Shown: positions 18,078-27,711, numbered from the stretch's first letter. The stretch is 64,000 bases of DNA from CBDBND01 sp965262665 (GCA_965262665.1 CBDHFR010000004.1:3658001-3722000), one strand, 5' to 3'. Notes: generated by a model from the letters alone, not told the origin. Numbers and translations are program-made.

Positions 18078-18092
18078 GGCATTGTCAGATTA
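18078..18092 (+). mobile_element. IS6-family right-end relic
   Basis: GGCATTGTCAGATTAA matches the first 12 bases of the IS6 right ends at 5976 and 16498 and then diverges. Nothing else of the element is seen before the IS21 end at 18193. Confidence 0.45.
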
Positions 18093-18192
18093 AATCTGCT
18101 TGGTCGTCTCTCCCTGTCCCCTTTTGGGGATTTCAGGGCGCAAAAAACTTTTGTCTGGCTTAGACCGGACAAGTACGGGCGACTGAAGCTGA

Positions 18193-18566
18193 TGAGAACG
18201 GCGGTGACAAATTAGTCCACGGGAGCGGCGGGAATGTCCCGGCCGCGGGCGGCGCAAAAGTCTGCCACCTGTAGCCTTCGATCCTTTTGGGGATGGAAGG
18301 TGGGAGGATGTACTTGGTGGACCTTTATCTACGCGTGCGACTGGCGTGCCATGTGGAAGAGCTGAGCCAGCGAGAAGCAGCAAGACGGTTTGGGCTACAC
18401 AGGCACCGCCCACACGCCTTCGCTTCGCACACGCGAAACGCTACGCAAAGCCGCGCGGGTCCCTCCTATGCACTACCGGGACAACCCGCAACAACGCCTT
18501 CGGCATCACATAAAATGGACTGGTTTTACGCCGCCCAACTGGACTGATTTTGCTCCGCCGTTGACA
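18193..18566 (+). mobile_element. IS21-family element, internally deleted (copy A)
   Basis: The left end TGAGAACGGCGGTGACAAAT and right end (TGTCAACGGCGGAGCAAAAT on the other strand) are identical to those at 40371-41076. The start of istA is present (ATG at 18308; MYLVDLYLRVRLAC and SQREAARRFGLHR, the N-terminal helix-turn-helix). Near 18400 it joins the right-end segment shared with copy B, so the rest of istA and all of istB are gone. The right end abuts an IS630 fragment, so no target duplication is visible. Confidence 0.8.
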
Positions 18567-18873
18567 GTCCCGACCCTTCAAAAAGGCGCTGTTGTTGTCC
18601 TCGACAATCTGCCGGCCGACAAACGCGACGGTGCCAGGCGGGCGGTTGAAAAGCGGGGCGCATGGCTTTTGTTCCTGCCGCCCTATGCGCCGGACTTCAA
18701 CCCGATCAAGTTCGCATTTTCAAAGTTCAAAGCTCACATGAAGCGCTTAAAACCCCGCACCATCGATGATCTGTGGAAAGCCGCCGGTAACGTCTGCGGC
18801 CTCTTCAATCACGAGCACTGCAGGAACTTCTTGGTTGCTGACGGCTATGCGTCAGAATAAATCGGAAATGCTC
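18567..18873 (+). mobile_element. IS630-family (second subtype) 3' fragment
   Basis: Encodes VPTLQKGAVVVLDNLPADKR to the end VADGYASE, the C-terminal third of the transposase found at 13650-14709. Here the catalytic LDN is intact, while NPIE has become NPIK, so the last acidic residue is changed. The end at 18873 (TAGAGCATTTCCG) adjoins a TA inside the DUF1800 gene. Confidence 0.75.
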
Positions 18874-18875
18874 TA

Positions 18876-20183
18876 GCCAATACGCGTTTGTGGTCGGACG
18901 TCCATCCGGCGAGGGCCAGTCAAAGGCGGCGTCGTGGGTTTGGCTGGTAACCCATGTCCACACCCAGCTGGGGTGGATGTTGCGCCCATGACCCGCCATG
19001 CCGCCACCATCTTTTCGAACGGACGCCGGATACGGGACGGAGTCTCGTCTCCGATTTCCGTACTGTCCAGGAGGATGCTTTCCACCACGCGACGGATCTG
19101 ATCGGGCTCTGATCGGTTATCCATCCACGTTTGGATGGCCCTATCCAGCACAGCCTGGGGCGGGTTCTCGCCAAAGAACCGGCGCACCATTTTGGTGACA
19201 ACAAAATCAGCGGTGACCGGAGGGTCGGCCAGGATATCGAGCACCCGTTCCCCTTGAGTCATTTCAGCGGTTAAGGGAGCGAGGTTTTGCCCCATGAACA
19301 TGCCGGCCTCGGTGTTGTGCTGATAGGCGCTGTATGTGAACAGCCAGGTGTTGGGAAGATTGTCCTCGTCATTACCAGCCCATTGGCCGTATTCGACCGT
19401 CCAGCCCGAAAATGCGCGTGATACCTCAATGACGTCCTGATCGGTAAAGCCGACGGCGATTCCGTTTGCATCCCGCTCAACCGTGGCTGGATCAAAGGTA
19501 CCGAGATAGGCACCTTCACCCAGAGTATGCAGTTCCATCAGCTCCCGGGCGTAGTTTTCGTTGGGCAGTTCCGCTGGGCTGCGGGCGTTGTCCAGATACC
19601 ACTGCATGGCCGTGGACTGGGCAACGGCGCCAAGCATGTCGCGGAAATTGCCGAATACACGCGGACGAATCACATCTCGGTCGTAGGTCAGGATTGAAAG
19701 GCGCATGATGTCATCGCCGTCGTACCAGACCGAAAAATGATTCAGCCAGAAGTCGGTCATCACTTCTCGTAATTGATAGCTGGAATGAGCGGCGCGGATA
19801 TAGACCGAGCTCATTTCCTCTTCATAAACCCGCCACACTTCATTCCAGGGATGGGTGTTGCCCGCATTGATAAGCACGTCGTAAAGCTCTGCCTCAGGCT
19901 GAGATAAATAATTGAGCGAGCGATATTCTTGGACCGCGTCCCAGCCTTCAGCATCTTCATTACTGTTGAACTCATTGGATTCTTTATATTCGATATACAA
20001 CGTCCGCTGGCTGAGGTAGGTGGCCAGTTCAGAGTCGTCACCTTGCGGCGGATTGAGCTGCTCCTGGACCCACGCGTCCCAGCCGATCTGCTGGACGTAA
20101 AGTTCATCGACCTCGCGACAGCCAAAGGTTGTGCGATTGAGCGCTTTGCGCTCCCATGAGGGTTCAAGGGGCAAGACATTCAT
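18876..20183 (-). pseudogene. DUF1800 protein gene, frameshifted and cut by IS630
   Basis: From the ATG at 20183 (MNVLPLEPSWERKALNRTTF) the frame encodes a DUF1800 protein: RTTFGCREVD, LREVMTDFWLNHFSVW, NENYARELMELHTLGEG and DVIEVSRAFSGWT are typical. A frameshift near 18980 is followed, in the other frame, by TWVTSQTHDAAFDWPSPDGR, the expected C-terminal part. The last residues are replaced by the IS630 end at 18873. DUF1800 genes normally pair with a DUF1501 gene; none is here. Upstream in-frame sequence back to 20240 comes from a tandem repeat and is unlikely to be coding. Confidence 0.8.
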
Positions 20184-20207
20184 AGTGCCAGTTCCTGTTC
20201 CAACGGC

Positions 20208-20253
20208 CCTGAGCCAATTAGGCTTTAAGTCCTGAGCCAATTAGGCTTTAAGT
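20208..20253. repeat. 23-bp tandem duplication
   Basis: The unit CCTGAGCCAATTAGGCTTTA plus AGT occurs twice without a gap, upstream of the DUF1800 gene. It lies in the intergenic region between that gene and the flavoprotein gene at 20390, where promoters of both would be expected. Confidence 0.85.
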
Positions 20254-20389
20254 GTAGAGTCCTATAACAACGCACACAGATGCTGAAATGTTGCAATTTT
20301 CTGCGGGAAATCGGCTCTTGCCCGCACAATTACGGCAGGCGACAATTGGCTTGAAACCACAACAAAAATCGTAATTTAGAAGGACGCCC

Positions 20390-22069
20390 ATGCCCGAAGA
20401 TGCACGCCCGACCGAATCAGGTCCTCCGCATGACGCGCCTGAAAATCCAGTGCCTGGTTATGACGTCGAGCGTATTCCCCCGCTTGAGACCAAGTCAGGC
20501 GTCGACCTGGCTGGCTACCAGGGGCTGATTGATCAACTCAAACAGGTCTTGGGCGCCGAAAATGTACAAACCGACGAGGCAGCGCGCGCCTTTTTTGCCG
20601 AAGATACATTTCGCAGCTTCGAAACACCGCTGGCGGCTATCTCGCCCACTTCGATCGACGATTTATCCCGTGCTGCTGCAGCTTGTCACCATGCCCGTGT
20701 GGCACTCGTGCCCCGTGGCGGGGGTATGTCTTACACAGACGGCTATCTGCACACCAAGCCAGATTCCATCACCGTCGATACACAAAAGATGGATCGCATC
20801 CTCGAAATCAACGAGGACGATATGTATGTCACCGTTGAATGCGGTTGCACATGGTCCGCCCTCAATGATGTCCTGAAAGAAAAAGGGCTGCGTACACCCT
20901 ATTGGGGACCGCTGTCCGGTCTGCAAAGCCGCGTTGGTGGTGCACTGTCACAAAATTCCGTCTTTTTCGGCTCTGGATTTTATGGCTCTGCTGTTGAGCA
21001 AGTGATCGGCATGGATGTGGTCTTGGCAGACGGCACCATATTACCGGTGGGATCGCACGCCGTAAAAGGCGGCACGCCATTTATGAAACATTACGGTCCC
21101 GATCTCATGGGACCCTTTCTGGCTGACGCTGGCGCGCTTGGTATCAAATCAGTAGCTACGCTGCGGCTGATTCGGAGACCCGAACACCGGCGTCATCTGG
21201 CTTATGCCTTCGATACCTACGCGGACATGGCCAACGCCCTTTCCAGCTTGAGCCGCGAAGGGCTGGCGACGGAGGCTATGGGCTTCGATAAAAATCAACA
21301 ATCGGCCCGTGTCTCAGAAGGCGATGGCAATCTCATTGGCGATTTCGGCACCCTATTCAAGGTCATTCGTGAATCCGGATTGATGGACGGATTACAGATT
21401 GCGGTCGCGGGGCGCCGCTATTTGAAAGACGTTTACTATGGCATGCACGTGGCCGTCGAAGATCACACCAAAGGTGGCGTAGACGAAAAAGCGAAACAGG
21501 CCAAAGCTATTGCCAAGAACGTCGGCGGCCGTCCACTTCCGGCTTCAATTACTAAGATTGTTCATGCCGAGCCTTTTCTTCCGCCTGATTCAATTCTTGG
21601 ACCGCAAGGCGAGCGATGGGTGCCAGTCCATTGCATCATTCCTCATTCAAAGGCGGTGGAGGCATTGGACGCGATTACCGCGCTGTATGAGAAATACGCG
21701 GACGTCAAAGAGAAACATGGCATTCGCAATGGCTTTCTCCTCATTACGGTTGCCAATTACGGATTTTTGATCGAGCCGGTTTGGTTTTGGCAAGACGCCA
21801 GACTGAAGATGTATGACTCAGTCATGCGGCCGGAAGTGTTAGAGAAGCTTCCCATGCACGAAGCCGACGACGAAGGTAGAGCCATCGTCAAAGCCATGCG
21901 GGACGACCTCACTCAAATCTTTGCCGACATGGGTGCTGTTTCCATGCAGCTTGGCAAACTTTACCGCTATGACCAAAGCCGAAAGCCGGAAGCCTGGGTC
22001 ATGCTTCAGAAAATCAAGGCCGTGGTCGACCCAAATGGATTGATGAATCCAGGTGCGTTAAAACTTTAG
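20390..22069 (+). CDS. FAD-linked oxidoreductase (VAO/PCMH, DLD-like)
   Basis: 559 residues. The FAD-binding PCMH domain spans about 60-270: VALVPRGGGMSYTDGYL is the flavin-binding loop, and GPLSGLQSRVGGALSQNS follows. The C-terminal FAD-oxidase domain ends with VDPNGLMNPGALKL, the usual tail of lactate/glycolate-type and alkylphenol-type flavoproteins. There is no signal peptide. AGAAGGA precedes the ATG. The gene leads a plus-strand run with a cytochrome c gene four genes further, so a cytochrome may be the acceptor, as in p-cresol methylhydroxylase; that is inference. The substrate is unknown. Confidence 0.85.
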   Translation: MPEDARPTESGPPHDAPENPVPGYDVERIPPLETKSGVDLAGYQGLIDQLKQVLGAENVQTDEAARAFFAEDTFRSFETPLAAISPTSIDDLSRAAAACHHARVALVPRGGGMSYTDGYLHTKPDSITVDTQKMDRILEINEDDMYVTVECGCTWSALNDVLKEKGLRTPYWGPLSGLQSRVGGALSQNSVFFGSGFYGSAVEQVIGMDVVLADGTILPVGSHAVKGGTPFMKHYGPDLMGPFLADAGALGIKSVATLRLIRRPEHRRHLAYAFDTYADMANALSSLSREGLATEAMGFDKNQQSARVSEGDGNLIGDFGTLFKVIRESGLMDGLQIAVAGRRYLKDVYYGMHVAVEDHTKGGVDEKAKQAKAIAKNVGGRPLPASITKIVHAEPFLPPDSILGPQGERWVPVHCIIPHSKAVEALDAITALYEKYADVKEKHGIRNGFLLITVANYGFLIEPVWFWQDARLKMYDSVMRPEVLEKLPMHEADDEGRAIVKAMRDDLTQIFADMGAVSMQLGKLYRYDQSRKPEAWVMLQKIKAVVDPNGLMNPGALKL

Positions 22070-22079
22070 GAGCAGGTGC

Positions 22080-22646
22080 GTGGTTCGAGTCTGGGTTTCA
22101 CTTTGTGCCGTCTTTCTCTGTTGGGTCGCACCGTCGTCTTCATCAGCGCAAACTGGAGACAGTGTTCGTCCTGGCCTTTCGGCGACCGCATTCGCGACTT
22201 TCCCATTTGGTGAAGTCATTGAAGTACGACCCGGCAAGGATCTGCCACTGGAACGGGATCTCGTGGTAGAAGTGCGGCAACTTTTGGCGGCCGGCGGAAT
22301 CACCGTTGCCGACAAGGGGCAAGTGATCGTCACTGTGGACAGCACAACACCGTTGCCGGGAATCCCCGCCCGCAATGCCTTTACCAATGAAGACCGGTTG
22401 CGCTCCATGGATACACGCCGGAATGATCGGGGTGTCACTATGCTGTTTGATGATCTCGAGGGTGAGCCGTCGGCATCGGTTTTCACATTGCGCATGTCGG
22501 CCTACCGGCCAGGGCAATCGAACCTGTGGGTCGGGCAGGCCTCCGCTCCGGATAACGGCAGCGGCCGGCGTTCGGTAACATTGGGGCTGGCGCAGTCTCT
22601 GGTGGATGTCTTCGGGCAATCCACGGCCAAGGCGCCGGAAAACTAG
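22080..22646 (+). CDS. Secreted hypothetical protein
   Basis: 188 residues, 10 bp after the flavoprotein stop. The N-terminal 24 residues (MVRVWVSLCAVFLCWVAPSS, then SSAQ) form a signal peptide. No known domain is recognised; the body alternates beta-like segments (VVEVRQLLAAGGITVADKGQ). The close spacing suggests cotranscription with the flavoprotein. The GTG at 22080 as start fits the spacing and signal peptide. Confidence 0.65.
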   Translation: MVRVWVSLCAVFLCWVAPSSSSAQTGDSVRPGLSATAFATFPFGEVIEVRPGKDLPLERDLVVEVRQLLAAGGITVADKGQVIVTVDSTTPLPGIPARNAFTNEDRLRSMDTRRNDRGVTMLFDDLEGEPSASVFTLRMSAYRPGQSNLWVGQASAPDNGSGRRSVTLGLAQSLVDVFGQSTAKAPEN

Positions 22647-22798
22647 ACAAATCAATGCCTTGCTACGGATCAGACCAATTGTCCTCTGTTTGGACATCCC
22701 GTCAGCTTCACAGAATCGTGCCTGACGCGGCATGGCCATTGGATGTAAACTGCCTGTACTCAAATCAACGAAAATTCATGATCAATGGGAGAGCTGCC

Positions 22799-23431
22799 AT
22801 GCCAAAGACTCCGCGCCCAGTTTATGATGCCGCTGATTCCGCTAAGGGCGGGCCGCCGCCAGGCGTAAAGGCAGAGTCCGGCTCCGGCCGCCCCAATCCG
22901 ACTTTGGCTATGGTGTCGCCCATTCAAGGACGGGAAGAAGAGTTTGGCCGCGCGGTCAATGTGGTGCTCAAGACCTTATCTGACTCCATGCCGTATCAGC
23001 ACTATTTTAATGACGCCTTGGTCAAGTCCCATCTCTCGCATATTCAATTCGCCAAGGACCATGGTCTTGTCGACGATATGATCGAAAAAGATTTGAAAAA
23101 CATGTCGCCCATGTTGGGTAGAATCCGCAGCAAGATCGAAGACACTGGCGACACAGAACTCGGCATGATCGCCATGTTCGACCGCACCTCGTGTTTTTAT
23201 CAAATGCTCGACGAATGGGACTCAGAACCCGGCATGCGCCGCTATAAAGAGCCGTTTGGCTATGTGCTCGAAATCAGCAAGCGGATCGGCCAGTTTGATC
23301 TGACCGTCGACGAGATCCACGAGATTTATACCAAACCGCGCTATCACGGATACGCCGCCCAATTGGGCTTGGAACTCGAAGTCACTGACATAGATACTGA
23401 TGGCTACATCACCGTGACCCTTAAAGACTGA
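22799..23431 (+). CDS. Paralogue 1 of an unrecognised tandem family
   Basis: 210 residues from the ATG at 22799, which has GGGAGAG upstream; an in-frame extension to 22655 looks non-coding. The core NDALVKSHLSHIQFAKDHGL, MSPMLGRIRSKIEDTGDTEL and FDLTVDEIHEIYTKPRYHGY is repeated in the next gene at about 40% identity by eye. It lacks a signal peptide, unlike its neighbour. I do not recognise the family. All-helical with a C-terminal beta segment. Confidence 0.7.
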   Translation: MPKTPRPVYDAADSAKGGPPPGVKAESGSGRPNPTLAMVSPIQGREEEFGRAVNVVLKTLSDSMPYQHYFNDALVKSHLSHIQFAKDHGLVDDMIEKDLKNMSPMLGRIRSKIEDTGDTELGMIAMFDRTSCFYQMLDEWDSEPGMRRYKEPFGYVLEISKRIGQFDLTVDEIHEIYTKPRYHGYAAQLGLELEVTDIDTDGYITVTLKD

Positions 23432-23460
23432 AACCGATCTTCACATTGGGAGACCCCACA

Positions 23461-24099
23461 ATGACCTCACGTTTTTTCAAAGCTGCAGTGGCTGGCGCCA
23501 TCGCAATGACAATGGCCAGTACAGCGTTCGCCGAAGGCCGCCAAGTTGGGCAGTATTCGCTTTTCCCGCATCGCACCGATGAGCTCGGCAACATCATGCA
23601 AATGGTGTTCAAGACACTCAATCATTCAAGCCGGGCCTACGAGCATCAAATCAACGATGCATTGGTCAAAATGACGCTTGGTCACATTCAATTTGCCAAG
23701 GACAATGGTCTGTTAGAAGAAGCGGTCGATGATGAAATCCGAGTGCAAAGCCCGATGTTGCTCCGGGTCGCCAAAATGATTGAACAGACCGGCGACAAGG
23801 AACTCGCTCTCAAGGCGGTTTTTGAGCAGACGACCTGTCATTTTCAATTGGTCTTAGAAACAGAAATGCAGCCAGGTGTCCGCCGGTTTGTTTCCCCCTT
23901 CGGTCACGTTCTGGAGCAAACCGTTCGCATGGGCCAGCATGACCTGACCGAGGAAGAAATTTACAACGTGTGGCTTAAGCCCCGGTACGAACGATATGGC
24001 GAAGTTCTGGGTGTGCCGTTGGAAATTGATCCCTGGGACCCGGAAACCAAACTCATCACTGTGCGCATCAAGGATTTTGAGCAAGTTTCCATGCGCTAA
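23461..24099 (+). CDS. Paralogue 2 of the tandem family, secreted
   Basis: 212 residues from the ATG at 23461 (ribosome site GGGAG). A signal peptide (FFKAAVAGAIAMTMASTAFA) precedes NDALVKMTLGHIQFAKDNGL, QSPMLLRVAKMIEQTGDKEL and HDLTEEEIYNVWLKPRYERY, aligned throughout with the upstream gene. One member is exported and the other is cytosolic, or exported by a different route. A rho-independent terminator follows at 24125. Function is unknown. Confidence 0.75.
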   Translation: MTSRFFKAAVAGAIAMTMASTAFAEGRQVGQYSLFPHRTDELGNIMQMVFKTLNHSSRAYEHQINDALVKMTLGHIQFAKDNGLLEEAVDDEIRVQSPMLLRVAKMIEQTGDKELALKAVFEQTTCHFQLVLETEMQPGVRRFVSPFGHVLEQTVRMGQHDLTEEEIYNVWLKPRYERYGEVLGVPLEIDPWDPETKLITVRIKDFEQVSMR

Positions 24100-24124
24100 A
24101 ACCGGTGCATTCACCAGTTTAGGG

Positions 24125-24152
24125 ACCCCCGCTTCTGTGGGGGTTTCTTTTT
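24125..24152 (+). terminator. Rho-independent terminator
   Basis: ACCCCC (24125-24130) pairs with GGGGGT (24139-24144) across an 8-nt loop and is followed by TTTCTTTTT. It ends the first part of the flavoprotein operon. Confidence 0.8.
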
Positions 24153-24264
24153 GGTGGTCCTTCCTTATTGGCTGTCCGCCATGCCGTGGTCATTGGCCGT
24201 CAAAGGCGTTTAGCGAACGGGTGATGCCCACCTATGATCTGGCAAATTCCTTAAGGGGGCTCCC

Positions 24265-24762
24265 ATGAAGAAATGGACGCATATCACCACACTGGCGGTG
24301 GCCTTGACTGTCGGACTCTTGATTGGTGCGACAAGTTTCAATGGTAAGGCTGACAGTCACCGGTTGTACTGGGTTGCTGGCGAATATCCGGAAGAATTTG
24401 TGAGAAGCATGGAAGCGTCGTCCGCTGCCTTCCGGCGCAAAGACATGGAAGCAACACGGGAGCATATGGCAGAAGACTTTGCGACCTTTGAATTGCACGG
24501 CGAAGACGCACCAAAACTCATCGTCAAAGGCCGAGAAGAAACAATAGAAGTAATGAACACGTTCTTTGCCCAAGACTTCGGCTCTCGCTGGGATGGTGCC
24601 GATGTAGAGCGCCTTGGCTCTATTGGGAATACCATGGTTCAAATTGAACATGACCGTTACAAATACGATGACGGCATAAGAACCATTTCGACCTTTGTCA
24701 TCATTCAGTACAAAAACGGCAAACGCTGGCGTGAATGGCGGCTGAGGCCAGATCCAGCCTAG
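24265..24762 (+). CDS. Secreted NTF2/SnoaL-like protein
   Basis: 165 residues. The N-terminal 30 residues (HITTLAVALTVGLLIGATSF) form a signal or anchor segment. The rest looks like a single NTF2-like cone: SSAAFRRKDMEATREHMAED at the N-terminal helix and VIIQYKNGKRWREWRLRPDP as the last strands. Such domains bind small ligands or act as lyases or isomerases; no catalytic set can be assigned. AAGGGGG precedes the ATG. Confidence 0.6.
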   Translation: MKKWTHITTLAVALTVGLLIGATSFNGKADSHRLYWVAGEYPEEFVRSMEASSAAFRRKDMEATREHMAEDFATFELHGEDAPKLIVKGREETIEVMNTFFAQDFGSRWDGADVERLGSIGNTMVQIEHDRYKYDDGIRTISTFVIIQYKNGKRWREWRLRPDPA

Positions 24763-24810
24763 TAAACGTTAAGAACCGAACACACTCTGACCATTAAAAG
24801 AGAAATAGTA

Positions 24811-26670
24811 ATGCAACTCAAAACGCTGACAATCGCATTGACGCTACTATTTGTCCTTGGTGAAGTTGGTGCGGCACTTGCGAAAGGCGATCCCGAACGC
24901 GGCCGCCGTTTGGCGAGGGATTGTTTTGCGTGTCACGGACCAGACGGCTATAGCCCGTCGCCGATCAATCCCAAAATAGGCGGTCAGCACGAACGCTACA
25001 TTTACCTCGCTTTACAACAGTACCGGGACGGCAGTCGCACCCATTCACTCATGCGTGGCTCTGTACTCGGCCGCACCGATCAGGAGTTGGAGGACATCTC
25101 GGCCTATTATGCCGAGCAACCTGGCTATCTGACCCGCCGGGAAATACGCCATCGCCGTCGGGACGGCGTGCCTACGGAAGAACAGGGCGGTCCGCAACAA
25201 GGTGGCCCACTGCAGGGGGGTGGGGCGCCGCCAAAATTCGATCACAGCGACCAGATCGCCAAGTACAACAGCATGTTATCCCGGGCGATCCACGATGCGG
25301 CTCAAGTCAGGGAACGGGTCAACGATGTCGGTTGTGCGTCCCTATCCGGAGATCCGACATCTGATCGTGACGGAGACGGTCTGGCCGACCCGTTCGATGC
25401 GGCGCCCGACAATGCTGGTGAGTTTGTCTTGGATAGCAATGGCGATGGGTTTTACGAAATCTGCAATATCCATCAGTTCGAAGCTATCGGTAGCCTCGGT
25501 GCCACGGAGGGCAACAACTCGACTTTAGACCGTTCCACGCGCATGAGCCGCAACTACCAGGTTGTTCGTGACCTCGATGCATCAGTGATCGAAAACTTCG
25601 AACCCATTGGCGATTGCGGTCCCGAAGGCAATTGCATGATTACTTTTGACCGCTATGGCTTTCAGGGAGTGGTCGACGGCCAGGGGCACACCATCCGCGG
25701 CCTTCGCATCTCAAAGCCGGGTGGCGGCGGCATTGGTTTGTTCGGTGTCCTGGGACAGCGTGGAACGGTGCGTAACCTCAATGTTGATGACGCCGCTGTT
25801 GTTGGACGAGGCGGCACAGGTGTTCTTGTCGGCAGCAATTTCGGCATCGTCTACCGCTGTAGCGCGCAAGGAGATGTCGCCGGCGAACTAGCGCTGGGCG
25901 TTCTTGTTGGTGGCAGTGGCGGTCTTGTGGCCTACAGTGAGTCGTCTGGTACGGTCTCCGGCAATCAAGCCATCGGCGGTTTGGTCGGCGATATGCGGGG
26001 TGCTATTTATTTCAGCCGGTCCGACGCAGAGGTGTCCGGCAGCCGCGGTATGGGGGGGCTGGTTGGTCTCAATACGTTCGGGTTCGTTCTCAGCAGCTAC
26101 ACTACCGGGACCGTCATTGGCAGCAATGACCTCGGTGGCCTCGTCGGCATGAATACAGATGCCAAGGTTCGCAACAGCTATTCCAGCGCCAAGGTTGAAG
26201 GCGACGGCAATAATATCGGCGGCCTCATCGGCTTTAATTCGCTCAGCGATGTCCGCAACAGCTATGCAACCGGTGACGTGTTCGGCGCTGACAATGTGGG
26301 TGGTCTTGTCGGACGCAATAATGGCACCGTGCGGCAAAGCTACGCCGGTGGCAAGGTCACAAGTGAAGGAACAGCCGGAGGAATTGCCGGAATTACGGTC
26401 GAAGGAGAAGAAGTGAACAGTTATTGGTCCGTCGATGCGCAACTTGAAAAAGCAGCGGACTTGAACGCCTTGACCGCGGATCAAACAGGCTGGAGTCCAT
26501 CTTCTTCCGCGTTCGTCGATCTCATCGACTACTACTGTGATATCAACCACAACGGCTTCATCGACCCCGATGAAAGCAGGACGGATAATTTCGTTTGGAA
26601 TTTCGGTGACGCCTCCCAGCCGCCATCCATTCGATGTGCTGCCGGTGCCGGCGGTCAACCGCAAGGCTGA
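24811..26670 (+). CDS. Secreted cytochrome c fused to GLUG-repeat domain
   Basis: 619 residues. A signal peptide (1-24) is followed by a class I cytochrome c domain (about 25-110): heme site C38-x2-C41-H42 (CFACHG), and MRGSVLG as a candidate methionine-ligand region. A Gly/Gln-rich linker (about 127-145) leads to a calcium-type DRDGDGLADPFD motif and then, from about 230 to 540, to at least eight GLUG repeats (IGGLVGDM, MGGLVGLN, LGGLVGMN, IGGLIGFN, VGGLVGRN). A final DINHNGFIDPDES motif is also of calcium-binding type. GLUG repeats build beta-helices usually found on cell surfaces. The fusion to a heme domain is unusual. Confidence 0.85.
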   Translation: MQLKTLTIALTLLFVLGEVGAALAKGDPERGRRLARDCFACHGPDGYSPSPINPKIGGQHERYIYLALQQYRDGSRTHSLMRGSVLGRTDQELEDISAYYAEQPGYLTRREIRHRRRDGVPTEEQGGPQQGGPLQGGGAPPKFDHSDQIAKYNSMLSRAIHDAAQVRERVNDVGCASLSGDPTSDRDGDGLADPFDAAPDNAGEFVLDSNGDGFYEICNIHQFEAIGSLGATEGNNSTLDRSTRMSRNYQVVRDLDASVIENFEPIGDCGPEGNCMITFDRYGFQGVVDGQGHTIRGLRISKPGGGGIGLFGVLGQRGTVRNLNVDDAAVVGRGGTGVLVGSNFGIVYRCSAQGDVAGELALGVLVGGSGGLVAYSESSGTVSGNQAIGGLVGDMRGAIYFSRSDAEVSGSRGMGGLVGLNTFGFVLSSYTTGTVIGSNDLGGLVGMNTDAKVRNSYSSAKVEGDGNNIGGLIGFNSLSDVRNSYATGDVFGADNVGGLVGRNNGTVRQSYAGGKVTSEGTAGGIAGITVEGEEVNSYWSVDAQLEKAADLNALTADQTGWSPSSSAFVDLIDYYCDINHNGFIDPDESRTDNFVWNFGDASQPPSIRCAAGAGGQPQG

Positions 26671-26700
26671 TGAGACAAAGACACTCAGAGGAGAAGCTTA

Positions 26701-27711
26701 ATGATTAATCGACGCACTTTGATCGGCTCGCTCGTCATCACCGGCGCACTATCTATTTCCGGTCTTTCTATGGCGGACAGTCATCGCGTTTCCAAGTTCA
26801 AGCTGTTTGTGCGCGGCGATATCTTTGTCGCAGCGACGATTATGGATCATCCGACGGATGACCACATGGGCACAGGGCGGATTTTCCAGTACGACGCCGA
26901 CCTCAATCTCAAAGGCGAGCTCTTCACCAAGGGAACCGAACACAAAGTCGGCGGTCTCAATTTTGCCCCCGACGGTACCCTTTGGGCGTTTGCGCAAGGC
27001 ACGCCAGCTGTTGTGGAAATCAACAACACCGGTGTGCAGAAACCAGTGCGCAAATTTTCTGAACGGACTCTGAGCAGTGTCACCTTTGCCGCCGACGGCA
27101 GCCTTTATTTCGGCGAGCATCTCCAAGGCAAGGAGATTCAAATCGCCTCCAACACGACCGTCTTCAATTTATTGCCTGGGCGCGACGTGATTGGGGACGG
27201 TAACATTTTCAAGTTCAGTCCCGACGCCAAACTCTTAAGAGAGTTCGCGACGGATACCCATGGCGGCCTCGCCAGCATCCACGGCGTCACCTCAACTGTA
27301 TTGACCGATAACGACACGCGGATGATCTACATTTCCGAAACCGGTAATCGGGTGATGCAGTACGACCTCGCCAATGACAGGCAACTGCCCGATCTCAAGG
27401 TCTTCGACGAAGACGAAAACATCTTCATGGTTCTCACCCTGATGCCCATGCTTGATGGGTCCCTGCTAATCAGCACGGGCAACGGTCTGGTGATTCTCGA
27501 TCAGGATAGTGGTGAAGTCATCCGCTACTACGATATGGACAGCGGCGGCTGGGCGGCGTCAGGACCGACGGTTGATGGCGACGGTATTATCACGGGCAAC
27601 TTTTTCACCGGGCAAATCGCGGTTATTAGCCTGGAAACGGGTGAGATCGTCAAAAGCGGTTACATCGGCCAGACAAATTCCCTGTCCGGTGTGGCGCAGT
27701 TCCCTGGTTAG
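26701..27711 (+). CDS. Secreted beta-propeller (SMP-30/NHL-like) protein
   Basis: 336 residues with a signal peptide (about 1-26). The blades repeat patterns such as GGLNFAPDGTLWAFAQGTP, SSVTFAADGSLYFGEHL, MLDGSLLISTGNGLVILDQD and SGPTVDGDGIITGNFFTGQI, typical of SMP-30/NHL-type propellers. Ribosome site AGAGGAG, 30 bp after the cytochrome-GLUG gene. Probably a periplasmic substrate-binding or lactonase-like protein; no metal site could be fixed by eye. Confidence 0.7.
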   Translation: MINRRTLIGSLVITGALSISGLSMADSHRVSKFKLFVRGDIFVAATIMDHPTDDHMGTGRIFQYDADLNLKGELFTKGTEHKVGGLNFAPDGTLWAFAQGTPAVVEINNTGVQKPVRKFSERTLSSVTFAADGSLYFGEHLQGKEIQIASNTTVFNLLPGRDVIGDGNIFKFSPDAKLLREFATDTHGGLASIHGVTSTVLTDNDTRMIYISETGNRVMQYDLANDRQLPDLKVFDEDENIFMVLTLMPMLDGSLLISTGNGLVILDQDSGEVIRYYDMDSGGWAASGPTVDGDGIITGNFFTGQIAVISLETGEIVKSGYIGQTNSLSGVAQFPG

